Positions 26,846-39,554 of a stretch of DNA of 64,000 nt are shown here, piece after piece. The notes under the pieces are model-generated. The model did not search any database. It was not told the DNA's origin and saw nothing but the letters and a program-made list of their open reading frames with translations. Both the position numbers and the translations under genes were made by a program. The DNA is from Ficedula albicollis (taxonomy: Eukaryota; Chordata; Aves; Passeriformes; Muscicapidae): positions 108,085,432-108,149,431 of the forward strand of contig NC_021673.1 of assembly GCF_000247815.1 (NCBI RefSeq), given 5' to 3'. Position 1 is the first letter of the stretch. Each line of letters opens with the position of its first letter.

Positions 26846-27660
26846 GTAAAAACTAACTTTTTCCTCATGAAATCAAGTAGAAACAGTTATTTGTGGTTAA
26901 CTTTTAAACGGAACATTTGGTTGCTGAAATTTGGATTAGGTAAGAGAGTGGCTTGAGGTTAGATTCTGTTCCTGGGAGGAGGATAGCTAGGATAAGTCTT
27001 TGGACCTTGGAAAACATGGAAATTTTAGGAAGGATAGAGTACAGGAAAAAGTTAGGATATGATTATTCAGTTTTGCTTAATCTCCTTGAGACTTTCCTGG
27101 TCTGTGTTCTCATATAGCAGCTTTAAAGTAAAGGCAATTACCTTTGTACTATGTGTAATCACAAAAAGATTTGTCAGTGAATTCTGAATGAGAAAGTTTA
27201 ATTAGGTTCAGTAATGGTGTGGACAGACTGAGGTTGGAGGTTATGGAAAACAGAATAATCTGGGAACAAAAACATGGCCTTGAACCGCTTAAACTGCTCA
27301 CTGCAAGAAGCAGAGAAAAAGATGTTATGAAGGGTTGTTCTGCCCTTGCCTTTGTTTTCATATTCTTAAACATCCATTATCATCTCTCAGTGGAGAATTC
27401 TGAACAAAATTGCATTTAGTGTGTTCTTGCATAGGTGTTCTTGACTTTAAATAACTTGTCTCAATCCAAAGCCCTTCTCTGTCATGATTTATCTACCAGT
27501 TGTGAACAGTGATATTTGCCTGCTGCTAAATACTTGGAGAGCTGTGGAAAAACACTGCTTAAAGGCTACACACTGTGGTGTCCCCTCTGAATATTCTTTC
27601 ATTAAATCATCAAAATCTTTTATTTTTAGATCTGGTACTCATTTGAATGCAGCATATATA

Positions 27661-27848
27661 AGATACCGTTTATATCTTCTTCCTGGAGAAGTTAGATTTA
27701 CAAGTACACTGTTAATTAGTGGTATGCCATAATCAGTTCTGGGAAGTTAAGGGAAGATACCGTTTATATCTTCTTCTTGGAGAAGTTAGATTTACAAGTA
27801 CACTGTTAATTAGTGGTATGCCATAATCAGTTCTGGCAAGTTAAGGGA
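27661..27848. repeat. 94-bp tandem duplication
   Basis: Copies 27661-27754 and 27755-27848 begin AGATACCGTTTATATCTTCT and differ at about two positions (CTTCCTGG versus CTTCTTGG; CTGGGAAG versus CTGGCAAG). Confidence 0.93.
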
Positions 27849-27996
27849 AGTGGCTGGAGCACACAGCCTGAAGTCTCAATTTGTGTCTTATAGGGTCTGT
27901 GTTTACACTCTCAAGTGTTTAAAGTGGCTGGAGCACACAGCCTGAAGTCTCAAATTGTGTCTTATAGGGTCTGTGTTTACACTTTCAAGTGTTTGC
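27849..27996. repeat. 74-bp tandem duplication abutting the previous one
   Basis: Copies 27849-27922 and 27923-27996 begin AGTGGCTGGAGCACACAGCC and differ at about three positions. The block starts exactly where the 94-bp duplication ends. Confidence 0.93.
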
Positions 27997-28863
27997 TTAA
28001 AAGTTTTAACTGTGGCTTAGATGTCCAAACGGTGGCTTAATCGAAATGTAAGATTTTTTTTTTTTTTTGGAGGCTAACACCAGTAGCTTTAGGTACCAAA
28101 TGGGTATCATAAACTTATTCTCAATTGGAATGTTGAATGCAGAACAAGACTTAGAAGTTGGACTTAGAAGTGCTGGCTTAATGTAGTTAAAGGAGAATAG
28201 GTGACAAAATATCTGTGTTTTCTATTTGTTTCTTTTTTTGAAGTCTTGTTGCTTTTGAGAATGCTTGCTAGACTTTTTTTGCTTTCTTAAGCTGAGGTTT
28301 CCTTTGTAGTTTTAAGAGATTGGTTATGGTGAATACAGCACAAGTTTTAGTTTTGAAGATAGATTGTACACTGTGTATAATATTGCTGGAAATTTTTTGT
28401 ATCTTGTCACTTTCTTCTTTTCTTTGTTTACTCTTACTGAACTCTTATCTAGAAGGCAGCTTCTTCTGCCAAGGAGCTGTTTCTGTTGGATCAAGCTTAG
28501 CTGAGAAAAAATGATGGAAGTTAACCATTTTAGGGAGGAGAAAAGGGCAAAACAGTGCTGTTGAATTTAAATGATGTCTCACAGGAAAAATGGCAAGAGA
28601 CATGGAAGAACATTTTGATGAAGGAAAGTCTTAAGCTCTTACTATTTTATTTTTGAGTCTGGGATATCATATGGGTGGCACAATGAAGTAATGTACGTAG
28701 GTTTGTGTCTCAGTTTTGTAGATATTGAGAACTTTTTAAGAAGCTTTTCTAAACAAAATTACTTTGTGTTTTTGATAACTTTAATTTTTCGTAGGGAAAA
28801 AAAAAAAGCCACTGTTTTCATGTGCTCTTTGCATTGATTGTAGCGGTTGAACTTTTTCCTTGT

Positions 28864-28877
28864 GTGCCATCTGCTGG
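28864..28877 (-). promoter_or_regulatory. CTCF-like motif, perfect core match
   Basis: On the minus strand the bases read CCAGCAGATGGCAC, matching all 14 positions of CCASYAGRKGGCRS. It lies in MIB1 intron 2 in otherwise AT-rich DNA. Confidence 0.55.
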
Positions 28878-29650
28878 ATGTTAAAAGTTAGCAGGAGGCT
28901 GAGAAATTTCATGAAGTGGTCAGGAAACATTCCGAATGTCAGCTGAAAATTTGTTTTGTCTGGCACCATGTTCCTGGCATGAAGTAAGAAGCGTTGTTGC
29001 ATGAAAATTGGTGGCTTTTGAGATTATTATTTCTATTATTTCTAGTTAAAGAATCGTGAACTGTTCTGTTCAGGCATATCTACTTCAGTCCTGTTGAAGT
29101 CGGAAGGAAAAGAAGAGGTTTGTTTTAAAAAAAAACATAATATGACTGAAAAAATTGACGCTACTGTATTGACTTAAATTTGCCAAGAGATGCTATAAAA
29201 AGCATGTAGAAAAGCTGAGTGAGGAAGGAAAAGAGATGCTCTTAAGAGCATAATTCTCAGTAAAAGTCACAGGGCAGTTGTGGGACAGAAGTATTGGCTT
29301 AGAGGGCATCTAAGATAAACAGAAATGTGTTTATATTGCTCCACATGTACTTTAATGATTTTAATAATACAAGAACAGATCTATATGCAAGTGTTTCCAA
29401 GATGAATGCGGGTAGTAGGGAGTCTGGAGAAAAATTTTTAGAATTAAAAAACAAAATATAAACATTCAATAAATCGGATTTTGGAAGATCATGAGGTTTT
29501 GTCTTGTGTGCTGCTGTATGATTCATGCACTGAAATCTGCAGTTGTGGGTTATTTCTGTTTTAGGATGCTCTCCTTCCCATCCCCAAAGATTTGTTTTGG
29601 ACTTCCTTTATTATCTTGACACTTGTGGGTTCTTCTTTTAATAACTTCAG

Positions 29651-29780
29651 GGTATTGTTGGAGTCTCGACGTAAATCAAAGAAAATTACAGCAAGAGGAA
29701 TCTTTGCAGGTGCCAGGGTGGTGCGAGGAGTTGACTGGCAATGGGAAGATCAAGATGGTGGCAATGGGCGTAGAGGAAAG
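29651..29780 (+). CDS. MIB1: MIB1 exon 3: start of second MIB/HERC2 domain
   Basis: The exon encodes residues 134-177, [20 protein letters not shown] then [23 protein letters not shown]. It repeats the MIB/HERC2 signature seen in exon 1 (ARVVRG.DW.W..QDGG.G). The acceptor is AACTTCAG and the donor is GTAAAA. Leaves in phase 0. Confidence 0.97.
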
Positions 29781-31571
29781 GTAAAAATAAAACTGGTTTA
29801 AATAAGAATCCACACCTTTTTTTTGCTCATGAAATGGCCTCAGTGGCCTTTTGAATTGTAGAGCAAGAATGCAATCATAAAAGCTACTGTTTTGATTGGC
29901 TGGGCATTTTTTAATGTTATCTTGTAATACTTAAGCATTTAGGAAGAGGAGAGTGTATATACCATAGCCAGTTCTTTTACATTTTAATTTGCATTTTTTA
30001 CAATATCAGCACAGAATTTTTTAAATTATTAATTTTTTGTCATGATTTTGTCAAGGTTGACTTGTAGCAACATTAAAATCTTGAGCATATTTCAGCATTA
30101 CTAAGGAGCTGGCATAAAACCAGAGCTATCAGGAGTAGCCCTTTCTAGTTATCACTGCATTCTGTAGTCTTACTGCTTGTGGACCAGCACATTTGTGTAT
30201 CTCTTGCTCTTGGTTTTCAGTGCTGGCACCCTAGGGTTTTGTTTTTCACCTAATGATTATAGGGACTTCTCCAGTTTAAAATTAAAGAGCTTTGGAAATT
30301 TTGGGTGTGAATATTACATTACTGGCTTAGCACAATATAGGAGTACTTTTGATGCAGTGCTATAGTAAAAATATTTGTATTTACTGAAAATCATATGGAA
30401 TGATAAATTACTAATCATAACCCTTGCATATTTTCCTTTTGCAACTTCCATTTTCCTTAAGAGCTAATGAAGGTTTGTTGTAAGTATGAACATACAACAG
30501 GCAGTGTAAAATATAGTATGACTTTTATCATCAAATTTGAGAATTAGATGCCCAGTCTTGGTGACCTGGTGTTTTTTTGTTGAACTTCTTTTTAATATAC
30601 TTACAGAGCATTTAAAGGAGAGTGAAAAGCTCCTGAATATGATGTTTAACCTACTTTATATTCTTGTTTAGCTTATTTTATATCTTAGACATTTATGGAA
30701 ACCTTAGGACTTTTGGGGATTTCATTTTGAATTTTACTGAAAGGAAATAGTAAATTTAAATCTCTTAAAGCAAGGGATATGCAACCTTTTTCATCTTGGT
30801 TATTTACCCCTCCCCATGTCAAGATACATTGAAATTTCTGAAACTATGCAAAGTAAGAGTCCTATCCTGCATGGTCTGCTTTGTGTACTAAATTTGTATT
30901 AGAGGGATTGTTTGCCTATACATCTGAAAATATATATAAATGCGTATAAATGTTTTTAAATGAGGAAAGGTACATAGTAGATAGCAAAAACACTATTTAA
31001 ATAAATATAAATAAGAGTGAAAGCAAATTCTGGAAACTGATTTTTTTTTCCTTTTTTAAATAATGGAAGTGTTTTCAGAATGTGGTGCATGGCCTCCTGA
31101 TTTCAGAAGTGTCAGGGGAAGACATTTTAACTCTCCTTTTGTACTGTTGTTAAACATATTGGCTTTGGAAATAAAACTTTGTCTCTTACATAGTGCACAG
31201 CCACCAGGCTAATGCAAGTTAAACCAGACATATTGAAACAATTAGAATATTTTTCATCCTGTTTTCCTTAGTTAAATGCTGCTTCTGGTGAGAACATATC
31301 AAAGCAGTTCAAATTTTGTTCTCTGCTTGTATAGTGGGATAACCTCCAAATATACAAAAGCAGAATAGGCCTACAAAGCATATATTCAGACTGCTGTCTT
31401 AACACACCTAGGCAACACTTGCATCAAGCAGAAAACAGAACAAATTTTACCAAGTTTAATAAAACTGCAATATCATTAATTATTTTGAAGACATGAGTAA
31501 ATTTTGAGGTTCAAATTGTGCTTCTTAGTCTTTGCTCTAGAAACCATTTTCTTATTTTCACAACTGAATAG
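29781..31571 (+). other. MIB1 intron 3
   Basis: A 1.8-kb AT-rich intron; nothing further recognised. Confidence 0.85.
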
Positions 31572-31700
<129 letters not shown>

Positions 31701-32508
31701 TAAATAAAATGCATGATGGGGGGAAGGGCAGTAAGAATAATTTGTGCTTTATGGTCCTGCCTTTGTAATATGCTTTGTCAGTTTGCATGCTGGTAGTCAG
31801 GTCATTGTGAATCCAGCTGTACTAATACATGCATATGTATTAGTAAGGAAGTCTGATCTGGGAATTTATTGAATGTGAATAACCACAAGTTAAGAACTGC
31901 TTTCTGCCATAGTAAATATTTGTATCACAAACATTTATTTTTCTGTGCTACTATTGTGTTTAAATTAAAAGGAAAGAGTGGCAAGCATAGTTACAACATT
32001 TTAAAAAAGCCTGTTCTTCAACTTCTGAACTCTTCAGTTCACTTGGAATTTTGCTGTGATTACTGCAAAATTTGCAGTTTTTAAATTACTGTCAACACTC
32101 GGAATGCTATTGAGAGCAATTTTCTTTTTGCAAATGGAAAGGTGTTGAATTAAATTACGACCTTAATTTGCTTTATTACTATGTTTTTCTGTTTCCTTTT
32201 GAAGCTTCTCCAGCAACAACTTCAGCTTTAGAGAGAAAATGGGTCAGACTCTAGCCTAAGTGCCTTCTGTTGCTGGGTTTTCTTATCCTAATGTGGGTCA
32301 AGGAAAGGTTACTTTGATTATCAGCTACTTAAAACATCTTAATTAGCATTTTCTCTGCATGTTTTTTGTTAGATTGTGCAGAGGAAAACCATGTTAATTT
32401 AACAATGACGTGTCATCTTGTCAGATGTGTCACAGTAATAAAACGTTAAACAATTACCACTTACTTTTTTGAATGTAAACTATTTGACCTTATAGTCTCA
32501 CTTAAAGT

Positions 32509-32706
32509 TTATTTTTATACTTAAAATAAAAATAATTGCTACTTCTGCTGTAAATACATATTTAACGTTACATATAAAAAGAGTAAACTAATTTAATGCA
32601 AGTCACCTTATTTTTATACTTAAAATAAAAATAATTGCCACTTCTGCTGTAAATACATATTTAATGTTACATTTAAAAAGAGTAAACTAATTTAATGCAA
32701 GTCAGC
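32509..32706. repeat. 99-bp tandem duplication
   Basis: Copies 32509-32607 and 32608-32706 begin TTATTTTTATACTTAAAATA. They differ at about four positions, suggesting an older event than neighbouring duplications. Confidence 0.93.
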
Positions 32707-34025
32707 TTTTCTGATTCGTTAAGATCCTAGGGGTAAAATATGAGTCAGTATTAAATTATGTGCTTCATGGTGTCCCCTAGTTTTAAAGAAAATTTCTAAC
32801 ATACTGGGAAAAATGAATGTATGTTGCATTTTGTAGTAAAACATTAAATCAATGTTTGGTGTCTTCCCTCTTGTGATACATGGAAAAGTAACGGTTACAG
32901 AATCTAGATAGAATGAGATACAGATCAACTGTTTTTTTTTTTGTTGTTGTGGTTGTTATGACTTCAGTTGCTATGTTAAAATTTTTGGACTACACAGTAG
33001 AAGTGCTGTGGAACCATTGAAGATTCCTTCTGGCCTCAGGAAAAGAGTGTATTTGAGAAGTTATATTCTGCTTTGGAATAGTTATTCCCTTAATAAAAAA
33101 AAATATTATTTTTAAATCAACTGCATTTTATTTCCAAAATTTTGCCACCTTTGGAAGTGCTAAATATTTCTAGAAAACTCTGTTAAGTACTGCAACTGTA
33201 AATTTGAAGGGGTGTCCATGACCCTTCACACAAGTTTTGTAGAAATAGAAATACTTGGTCAATTGGAGGAAAAAAAAAAGAAAGCCTATTAAACTGTATG
33301 TGAGACTACATATATAGATGTTGTATTTAGGATAAGAGAGAAAAAAATATGTACTTGTGGATGTACAGAAAGGATAATTTGAGGCTGTGTAAGTAGTGCT
33401 TACTTGATTGTAATCCATTCCTACACTAATTTTTTCTTTGGTGTTTTCATCAAATGCAATTTGCACTTCAGACAGAATGGATTCTTGGATATCTGTGAGA
33501 CTCATTTGAATGTAATGCTTAATTTTATAACTAATTATAAAATTTAATTATTAAGTGTACAATTCATTATTGTTATTTACTACTATTTATGTGCTATTAT
33601 GTAAAGACGAGACTGTCAGAAAGTTCCTATAAAGTTGGGGAAAACTTGTTGTGGTACTTGGAAATGGGTTTAAAAGGTCCAGAGAATGTGATATCAACAA
33701 TACACAAGAGTGTGTACCCATGTAAATACAGCTGGGAAAAGACCCTGACTTGCAAATGGATAACACTTGACAAATGCTAATGGAGCTGATTAAAGAAACA
33801 CAGCTCATTATTATAAGTCAGTGTTCTTGTTTGATAGCTGATAGGCTGCATCTGGTCCTCAAAATTAATCTATCTGGCCTGCCAGCTTTGGAGAGATGAG
33901 GTTTGGCTGGTGGGGCAGCAGGTGCTGGCTGAAAACATGCATTCATTTCTGGTCAGATACTTGGAAGATTTATTTGTGTTTGTTGTGTTTGCTGTGTTTA
34001 CATATGAAGTGGCTGAGAAGTGCAT

Positions 34026-34030
<5 letters not shown>

Positions 34031-34076
<46 letters not shown>
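34031..34076. repeat. 46-base T run
   Basis: A perfect T homopolymer following TGCATCTTGC. No retrocopy body could be identified next to it. Its true length is uncertain. Confidence 0.9.
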
Positions 34077-34077
<1 letters not shown>

Positions 34078-35837
34078 TGGAGTCTGACATTTAAATCTGG
34101 GAGTTTCTGTTGCCACAGGCCACAAATTCTCAAATTTAAATCTGTTTATGATGCTGTTAGGTCAGATTAAATGTTTGCTACATCCTTAGTAAGAATTAAC
34201 TACTATTGGCTTATATAGTTCGTTACACTACTCACATTTCTTACCTTTATGTATTCAGATTCCTGAGCTAAACTGTGCTGTTAACCACATAACCTGCTTT
34301 AGAAATGTGTGAACATATCCTTTTGCAATAAAGAGAGGTCGTATGGAATTAAAAAGTTAATGGGAAAATTGTGATTTTGCTTTTGGGGCTTTTTATTTCT
34401 TCTTATCACATGAGCTGAGGATGTAAGTTTTCCCTTGGTTTCCAGTGGAAAATAGTTCCATCCACAGGAGTGTCTGAAATCAATTTTATTCTTTGGAAAT
34501 CTTTTTTTATCAGAATTTCTTTGCTCCGTACCACTTGCCTTTTTTTGCTGCAGTTAGCCTCTCCTTGTTTCTTGTTATGGGGGATTGTGCTTTCATCTGT
34601 GTATCCTCTGAAAGAAGTATCTGTAGTTATCATCCATCATTGTCACAGTGATCTGTAGCTCATCTGTGTTGGTGTACTTTTTTACACAAATTCCAAATAG
34701 TGAGTGTGTAAGGGAAGTTGAGATTGCCTGTCTCTAGGTGATGAATAATTATTGTCTGTTCAACAACTTTTACTTGGATTACTCATGAAGTTATTCTTTG
34801 AAATTGTTCTAGAGGATTTTAAGAATTGCTTGCTACCACTTTCTTTTTTTTTAATAGAAGCAAGGTAAATGTCTTGGTATACTAGGCATTGTATGTGATT
34901 GTTACAAAATATACAAAAATATGCCTTCCACTGTAGTTAAAACTGTCAGATCAGTAATGTCAGTCAAATTTTCAGTTCTTTGGTAATTTGTCTTGTCACC
35001 ACAACAATGAAAATAAGATATTTAGCAAGGAACAACAGGAATATTTTCTTTGTTTAGTGTCTTTCTCTTTCTTCTAGGTGCTGACCATAGTTCTTCTAAA
35101 AAACAAAATGAAGAATTTTTGGCCACTTTTATGCAAGCAGCAGGCGTTTTTTAATACATTACCTGTGCTATAAGTTAGATGTCAGTAAGAAAATTAGGTT
35201 GTCAGTTGTTTTTGAATCCAGAGAGGAAGAACATATTTACCTTGTGCATTTATTTGCATTTGTCAGCAGACTTTGTTTTGCTTCTTTTTGATGTAGTCAC
35301 AATTCTCCTGTAGTCTCAACCGAATCAAGTTTTTAATCTTTCTGTGTTGCAAAGAAAAATATTTCCATTAAGGAGAAATGTATCTACTGATGATCTACTG
35401 ATCATTTTCCAATTTTATTTGTAGTATTAACTGACAAAGAAGACTGTATCTATCTTTTAAAATAAAAGTTACTCATGCAAAGCTTTTTTAAGTGTCTATA
35501 ATGAATAGTAAAGTTATAAACTATTCACTCAGGATTTGCCTGAGATCTAGTTTCCTCTGTAAGAAATTTATTATTGTTTCTGTGCCTCCCACCTCTTTGT
35601 CACTTTGGTCGCTTTCTCTACTATCTTCTACTTTCTCCATTTATTACTTCATTTTTCCCAGCTTCTTGAAACTGAGAAGGATTTGAGTTCATGAAATTTG
35701 AAATATGGCATTTCTTATAAACCTTTAGCTAAAACTTATGGATTTATCCAGTCTCTTGTTGCCTTAATCTGGTGAAAAAGCAGCATGCACTGAATTTGTA
35801 CCATTTGCCTCTGAAGGGCTGATTTCCTTGCCAAAAG

Positions 35838-36354
35838 CTATTGTGAGTTTAAAGGCTTAAAGTGACCTTTACTGGGTGTATTCATTGCTATCTTGAACAA
35901 CTGCAGCTGTGCCACTATTCCTTGTAATGTATCTGTAAGATCAGTATTAATTTCTCCCCTGATGTTTGCTGCTGATGTTAGATGCTGTATCAGTGCATCT
36001 GGATCAAACATTTCTCTTTTTCTCAGCAGCATAGCTAGTTTTCTTATCAAGTCTGTAGAACCTCCCTCCCTGGATTTGATGGATGGCATTCCATATTGAT
36101 TGGAATAACTTAATAGTTATTTCTGTACTCAGCTGCTCCTTCAGCTTTGTTTTCCTCCTCAAGGTTGGGGATAATGGTGCTTTTGTACCATCTGCCAGCA
36201 CTGCTGACCTTGCTCTACATTTTCTCATTCTCTGGAGTTTTATGAAGATGAAATTGGTGCTGTTTATTTCCATTGGTGTAATTGGATGGGGAGTTTTATG
36301 AAGATGAAATTGGTGCTGTTTTTTTTCCATTGGTGTAATTGGATGATATGTCAA
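35838..36354 (-). pseudogene. Unidentified degenerate coding-like stretch
   Basis: The minus strand carries two overlapping open stretches in different frames. One contains SAVLADGTKAPLSPTLRRKT and then EITIKLFQSIWNAIHQIQ. The other contains STDLIRKLAMLLRKREMFDP, DALIQHLTSAANIRGEINTD and LTDTLQGIVAQLQLFKIAMN. They look like one helical, leucine-rich protein broken by a frameshift near 36050. Shorter open pieces with stops continue upstream on the same strand to about 36580. I do not recognise the family. A poly-A tail was not evident, so retrocopy origin is only a guess. It could also be a chance open frame in an intron. Confidence 0.3.
36234..36345. repeat. 56-bp tandem duplication
   Basis: Copies 36234-36289 and 36290-36345 begin GGAGTTTTATGAAGATGAAA. 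They differ mainly at TGTTTATTTCC versus TGTTTTTTTTCC. Confidence 0.92.
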
Positions 36355-37364
36355 AGTAAAGTGTTACATTTACTGTATTTCCCATTTCACTGGGCAAGTC
36401 GTGATCTCTATGTAATACAGTCACATACTGCTGGAATGCAGATTTTTAGAAAGTTAAAGTGTGGATGCTGGAAAACCAAAGTTCTTCATTGTAGGCAAAA
36501 ACCATTACTACCCGTTGCTCGTGTGCATCAGCTGTTATTACTGTCCTGTAAGTTGTGCTGTGCAATGTCTGATTCCCATGCTTTTGCTTGAGTTGTCATT
36601 GATTGCCTGCTTAACTGGGCTTCCTGTCTCTAATTGTACACAAAATTTACAAAATCTACAGGTTATTATTCCTGAAAGAATCTTACTTGGGGTTTATGAA
36701 ACGATTTTTCCATCAAGTCATTGTAGAAAAGTTGATTTGTTCATTTCCACCATGTATTTACATTACACCCAGCCTCACAGTTGTTACTTCTTTTCTGGTG
36801 GTGTCACTGTTGTATTCTAACATCCTTTGTTTTGGTACTTTCCCTTTTACACTTGCACGTCTCATCTCCAAACAATCTGTTCCAAACAATTTTGATTGAT
36901 TTTGAAGCCTCAGGGTGACTCATAAGTTTTAGAAATCCCAGTGGAGTTCTCTGAAGTTCTCAAAGCCTGATGCATCCAGGCTCCATCCATGAGTGTTTTT
37001 GCACCATGTGCACTAGGGGGGGCCTCTTGCCATACAGTCCTCAGAGTAGGGTTACCAGGAGCTTACCATCATCCCTGATTTTTTACTTAAATTACTTGAG
37101 CAGGAGAAAGCTCATTTTCCATTTCTGAGAAGCATAACAGCCCAGTGCTACAAGGACAATTGTAGTTACTTGGCTTTTGTGGCACTGAAATACAACTAAA
37201 ATACAGTTTTCTGCCTTAAAACTCCAGAATCTCGAGTTTGGTTATATTTTAAGGCATTTGCTGGCCTTTATCATGTTGATAGCACTTTTCTTAGTAGTGC
37301 TGTTTGCCAGGTTGCCAAAGGCCTCTGCTTATATACAATGTGTAAGTTTGTTTTGTAGTACTTG

Positions 37365-37524
37365 AATATGTCTGTGTTTTACCTTTCTGTGTGTTTTGGG
37401 TTCTTCCTTTAATTTGTTAAAGGCTTCTGGGAAAGAGGAAGAAAAATATGTCTGTGTTTTACCTTTCTGTGTGTTTTGGGTTCCTCCTTTAATTTGTTAA
37501 AGGCTTCTGGAAAAGAGGAAGAAA
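37365..37524. repeat. 80-bp tandem duplication
   Basis: Copies 37365-37444 and 37445-37524 begin AATATGTCTGTGTTTTACCT and differ at about two positions. Confidence 0.93.
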
Positions 37525-38039
37525 AAAAGACATGTTCCCTTGCTTTTCTGTAACAGATCAGATTCTTGTTTTATTCTTTAGCAATGTAACATTGAGTACA
37601 TCATGTAGGAAAGGAAGACAGTTGTGAAGCTGAGGTTGGACACCAAGCTACCACTTAGTTTTTCAACCAACCATATAATTATACTCTAGAAATAAACCGT
37701 GTGCAGAGCACAGTGCAGGCAGGGTAAAATACAAATGCAGGTTTCTGAGTTTGTTTTCTTTTCTATAAAATGTAGGATACTGTAACAGGCTTCTTAGTAA
37801 TGTCAGCTGCAAAATAGTAATTAGCCTTTTAATTACATTTAATAACATTTTGTTTTTTCTGCTAGGTTTTAGCCATCAATCTGCTCAGTGCATTAACACT
37901 TCCTGTAGCACAAGCAGTCTTTTACCCTGATTTTGCCTTGCAGGGAGGAGGGCTTTTGGACTCTCCTGTGCTCTATTCTTGGTGTTCTGAAGAATGTGAC
38001 AGCAGCTCCTGCATGTGCACCCCTCCTTGTCTCCTTCCC

Positions 38040-38265
38040 AGACAGCTGGCTGTTGTCTGACACGGAGGGCTTGTATTCAGCGGGTGAGACCCGGTGCTCC
38101 CGGGCACATTGAACGATCCCTCGTTGCGGGGGGTGAATGAGTTTGCCATCTGGGATGGTCCGTGCCGCCCCTTTGTCTGCGGCCGCGCTAAACCCAGCAC
38201 CTGCCCGCCGGGTGGCAGCATCCTGTCGCAGCCTTCTGCTGCCGCGCTGAGCCAGCTCTCTGCGC
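38040..38265. promoter_or_regulatory. Isolated CpG-rich islet in MIB1 intron 4
   Basis: About 220 bases of GC-rich, CpG-containing sequence (GAGACCCGGTGCTCCCGGGC, TGCGGCCGCGC, CTGCCGCGCTGAGC) sit in AT-rich intron. It carries a CTCF-like motif at 38205-38218. It could be an intragenic enhancer, an alternative promoter or an insulator. No coding frame in it is recognised. Confidence 0.4.
38205..38218 (+). promoter_or_regulatory. CTCF-like motif in the intronic CpG islet
   Basis: CCGCCGGGTGGCAG matches 13 of 14 positions of the GC-rich CTCF core CCGCGNGGNGGCAG. Confidence 0.45.
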
Positions 38266-38523
38266 TTTCTCAGGGGATTTGAAGAGCTGCTCCCATCTCA
38301 TTGTTTTCCTCTGGCTGTCTTCATCATTTTTCCAAAGTGGCGGCACATTCTTCGTAGATCAGGACAGAGACTGAGTTTTGTATTGTTTCTGACTGCTTAC
38401 CAGTTGCCAAGCATGGTATTGTGCTCATCAGAGCCTTGGAAGAGTTCAGAGTTTTTCTTTTAATCCTATTGCAGGAAGACAATCTGTCAATAAATCTCGA
38501 GCATGGGTGAAAGAATTGTTCAA

Positions 38524-38834
38524 GTATTTGCTTAGTTGTGTTAATTTTATCTTTACCACCACCTGTCCCCTACTTCTCCCCCATGCCATAGAATATTCTG
38601 ATACATTTTGCAGTTTCTGATCTCCTTCCCAACCTATTTTGCATACAAAAATATTCTGATACATTTTGCAGTTTCTGATCTTCCCAACCTATTTTGCATA
38701 CAAGGTATTTGCTTAGTTGTGTTAATTTTATCTTTACCACCACCTGTCCCCTACTTCTCCCCCATGCCATAGAATATTCTGATACATTTTGCAGTTTCTG
38801 ATCTCCTTCCCAACCTATTTTGCATACAAAAATG
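38524..38834. repeat. 181-bp tandem duplication with a nested 58-bp duplication
   Basis: A unit beginning GTATTTGCTTAGTTGTGTTA starts at 38524 and again at 38705. Inside the first copy, a 58-base segment beginning AATATTCTGATACATTTTGC (38592) is itself repeated at 38650 with a small deletion. Only the second long copy has the single version, which indicates sequential events. Confidence 0.92.
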
Positions 38835-39554
38835 CCCTTTGTTTAGAGAGAATTGTTTCATAAGGAGCAATGGCAAATGATAGCTATTTGGAATTAAGCA
38901 TTACACAGGAAAAAAAAGAACCTGAAGGAAAGGAGAATTATAGAAAATCCTCTGGCTTTGTGAATAGGAGTTGGTAACCACACTTGAAATTTCTTTCTCA
39001 TAATATGAAATAGTTTCATGAAGGATGAGCTTTAGAACTTTCTTCTTTGAAAAGAACGTTTTTAGCTCAGTGTAGTATTTTGTTGGCTCTTTTGAAGTAA
39101 TACCCTTCTGCATATTCTTAATTGAAAAGTTTTCATTTTATAGAACCTGAGTGACAAGTTTTCTTCAAGTTAAACATGAATCTGTCAAAAAGTGCTGAGA
39201 AGAGTGGGCAGCACTAGCAGGCATTAAATGATGCTTCCTTGCTTGTGTTCACAGAATTCTTTTTTAAGAGGAAAAACAACTGAATAGAACATTGCAAAGG
39301 TGCTTTGTGTTAATTCCTGTCTTGGAACTAAAAATTTCTCATCCTTTATAGCCGCTTATATTTGTAAAGGTTATTAAAGTCTTGAGAATGTCAAGGCTGA
39401 TAGATTGGAAAGTATTTGAGATTTTGTGCATCATGGGTCATGTTTTTTGTACACATGATTTTCAGCCTTTCTTAATTAAATATTTCAGTTCTAGTTTCAC
39501 TGACCTGGAGACTCAGTCACTGAGGACTAAAGTTGTCTCAATCTCTCTCCGTAG

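Larger units (their letters stand above)
26846..29650 (+). other. MIB1 intron 2
   Basis: A 2.8-kb intron with two back-to-back tandem duplications (27661-27996) and a perfect CTCF core match at 28864-28877. Confidence 0.85.

Noticed and set aside
33870..34170. ORFs with poly-lysine or poly-phenylalanine
   Set aside because: Produced by the 46-base T run in MIB1 intron 4.
37010..37023. GCACTAGGGGGGGC as a CTCF site
   Set aside because: Two mismatches to the core, including the C within GGC; weaker than the three sites reported.
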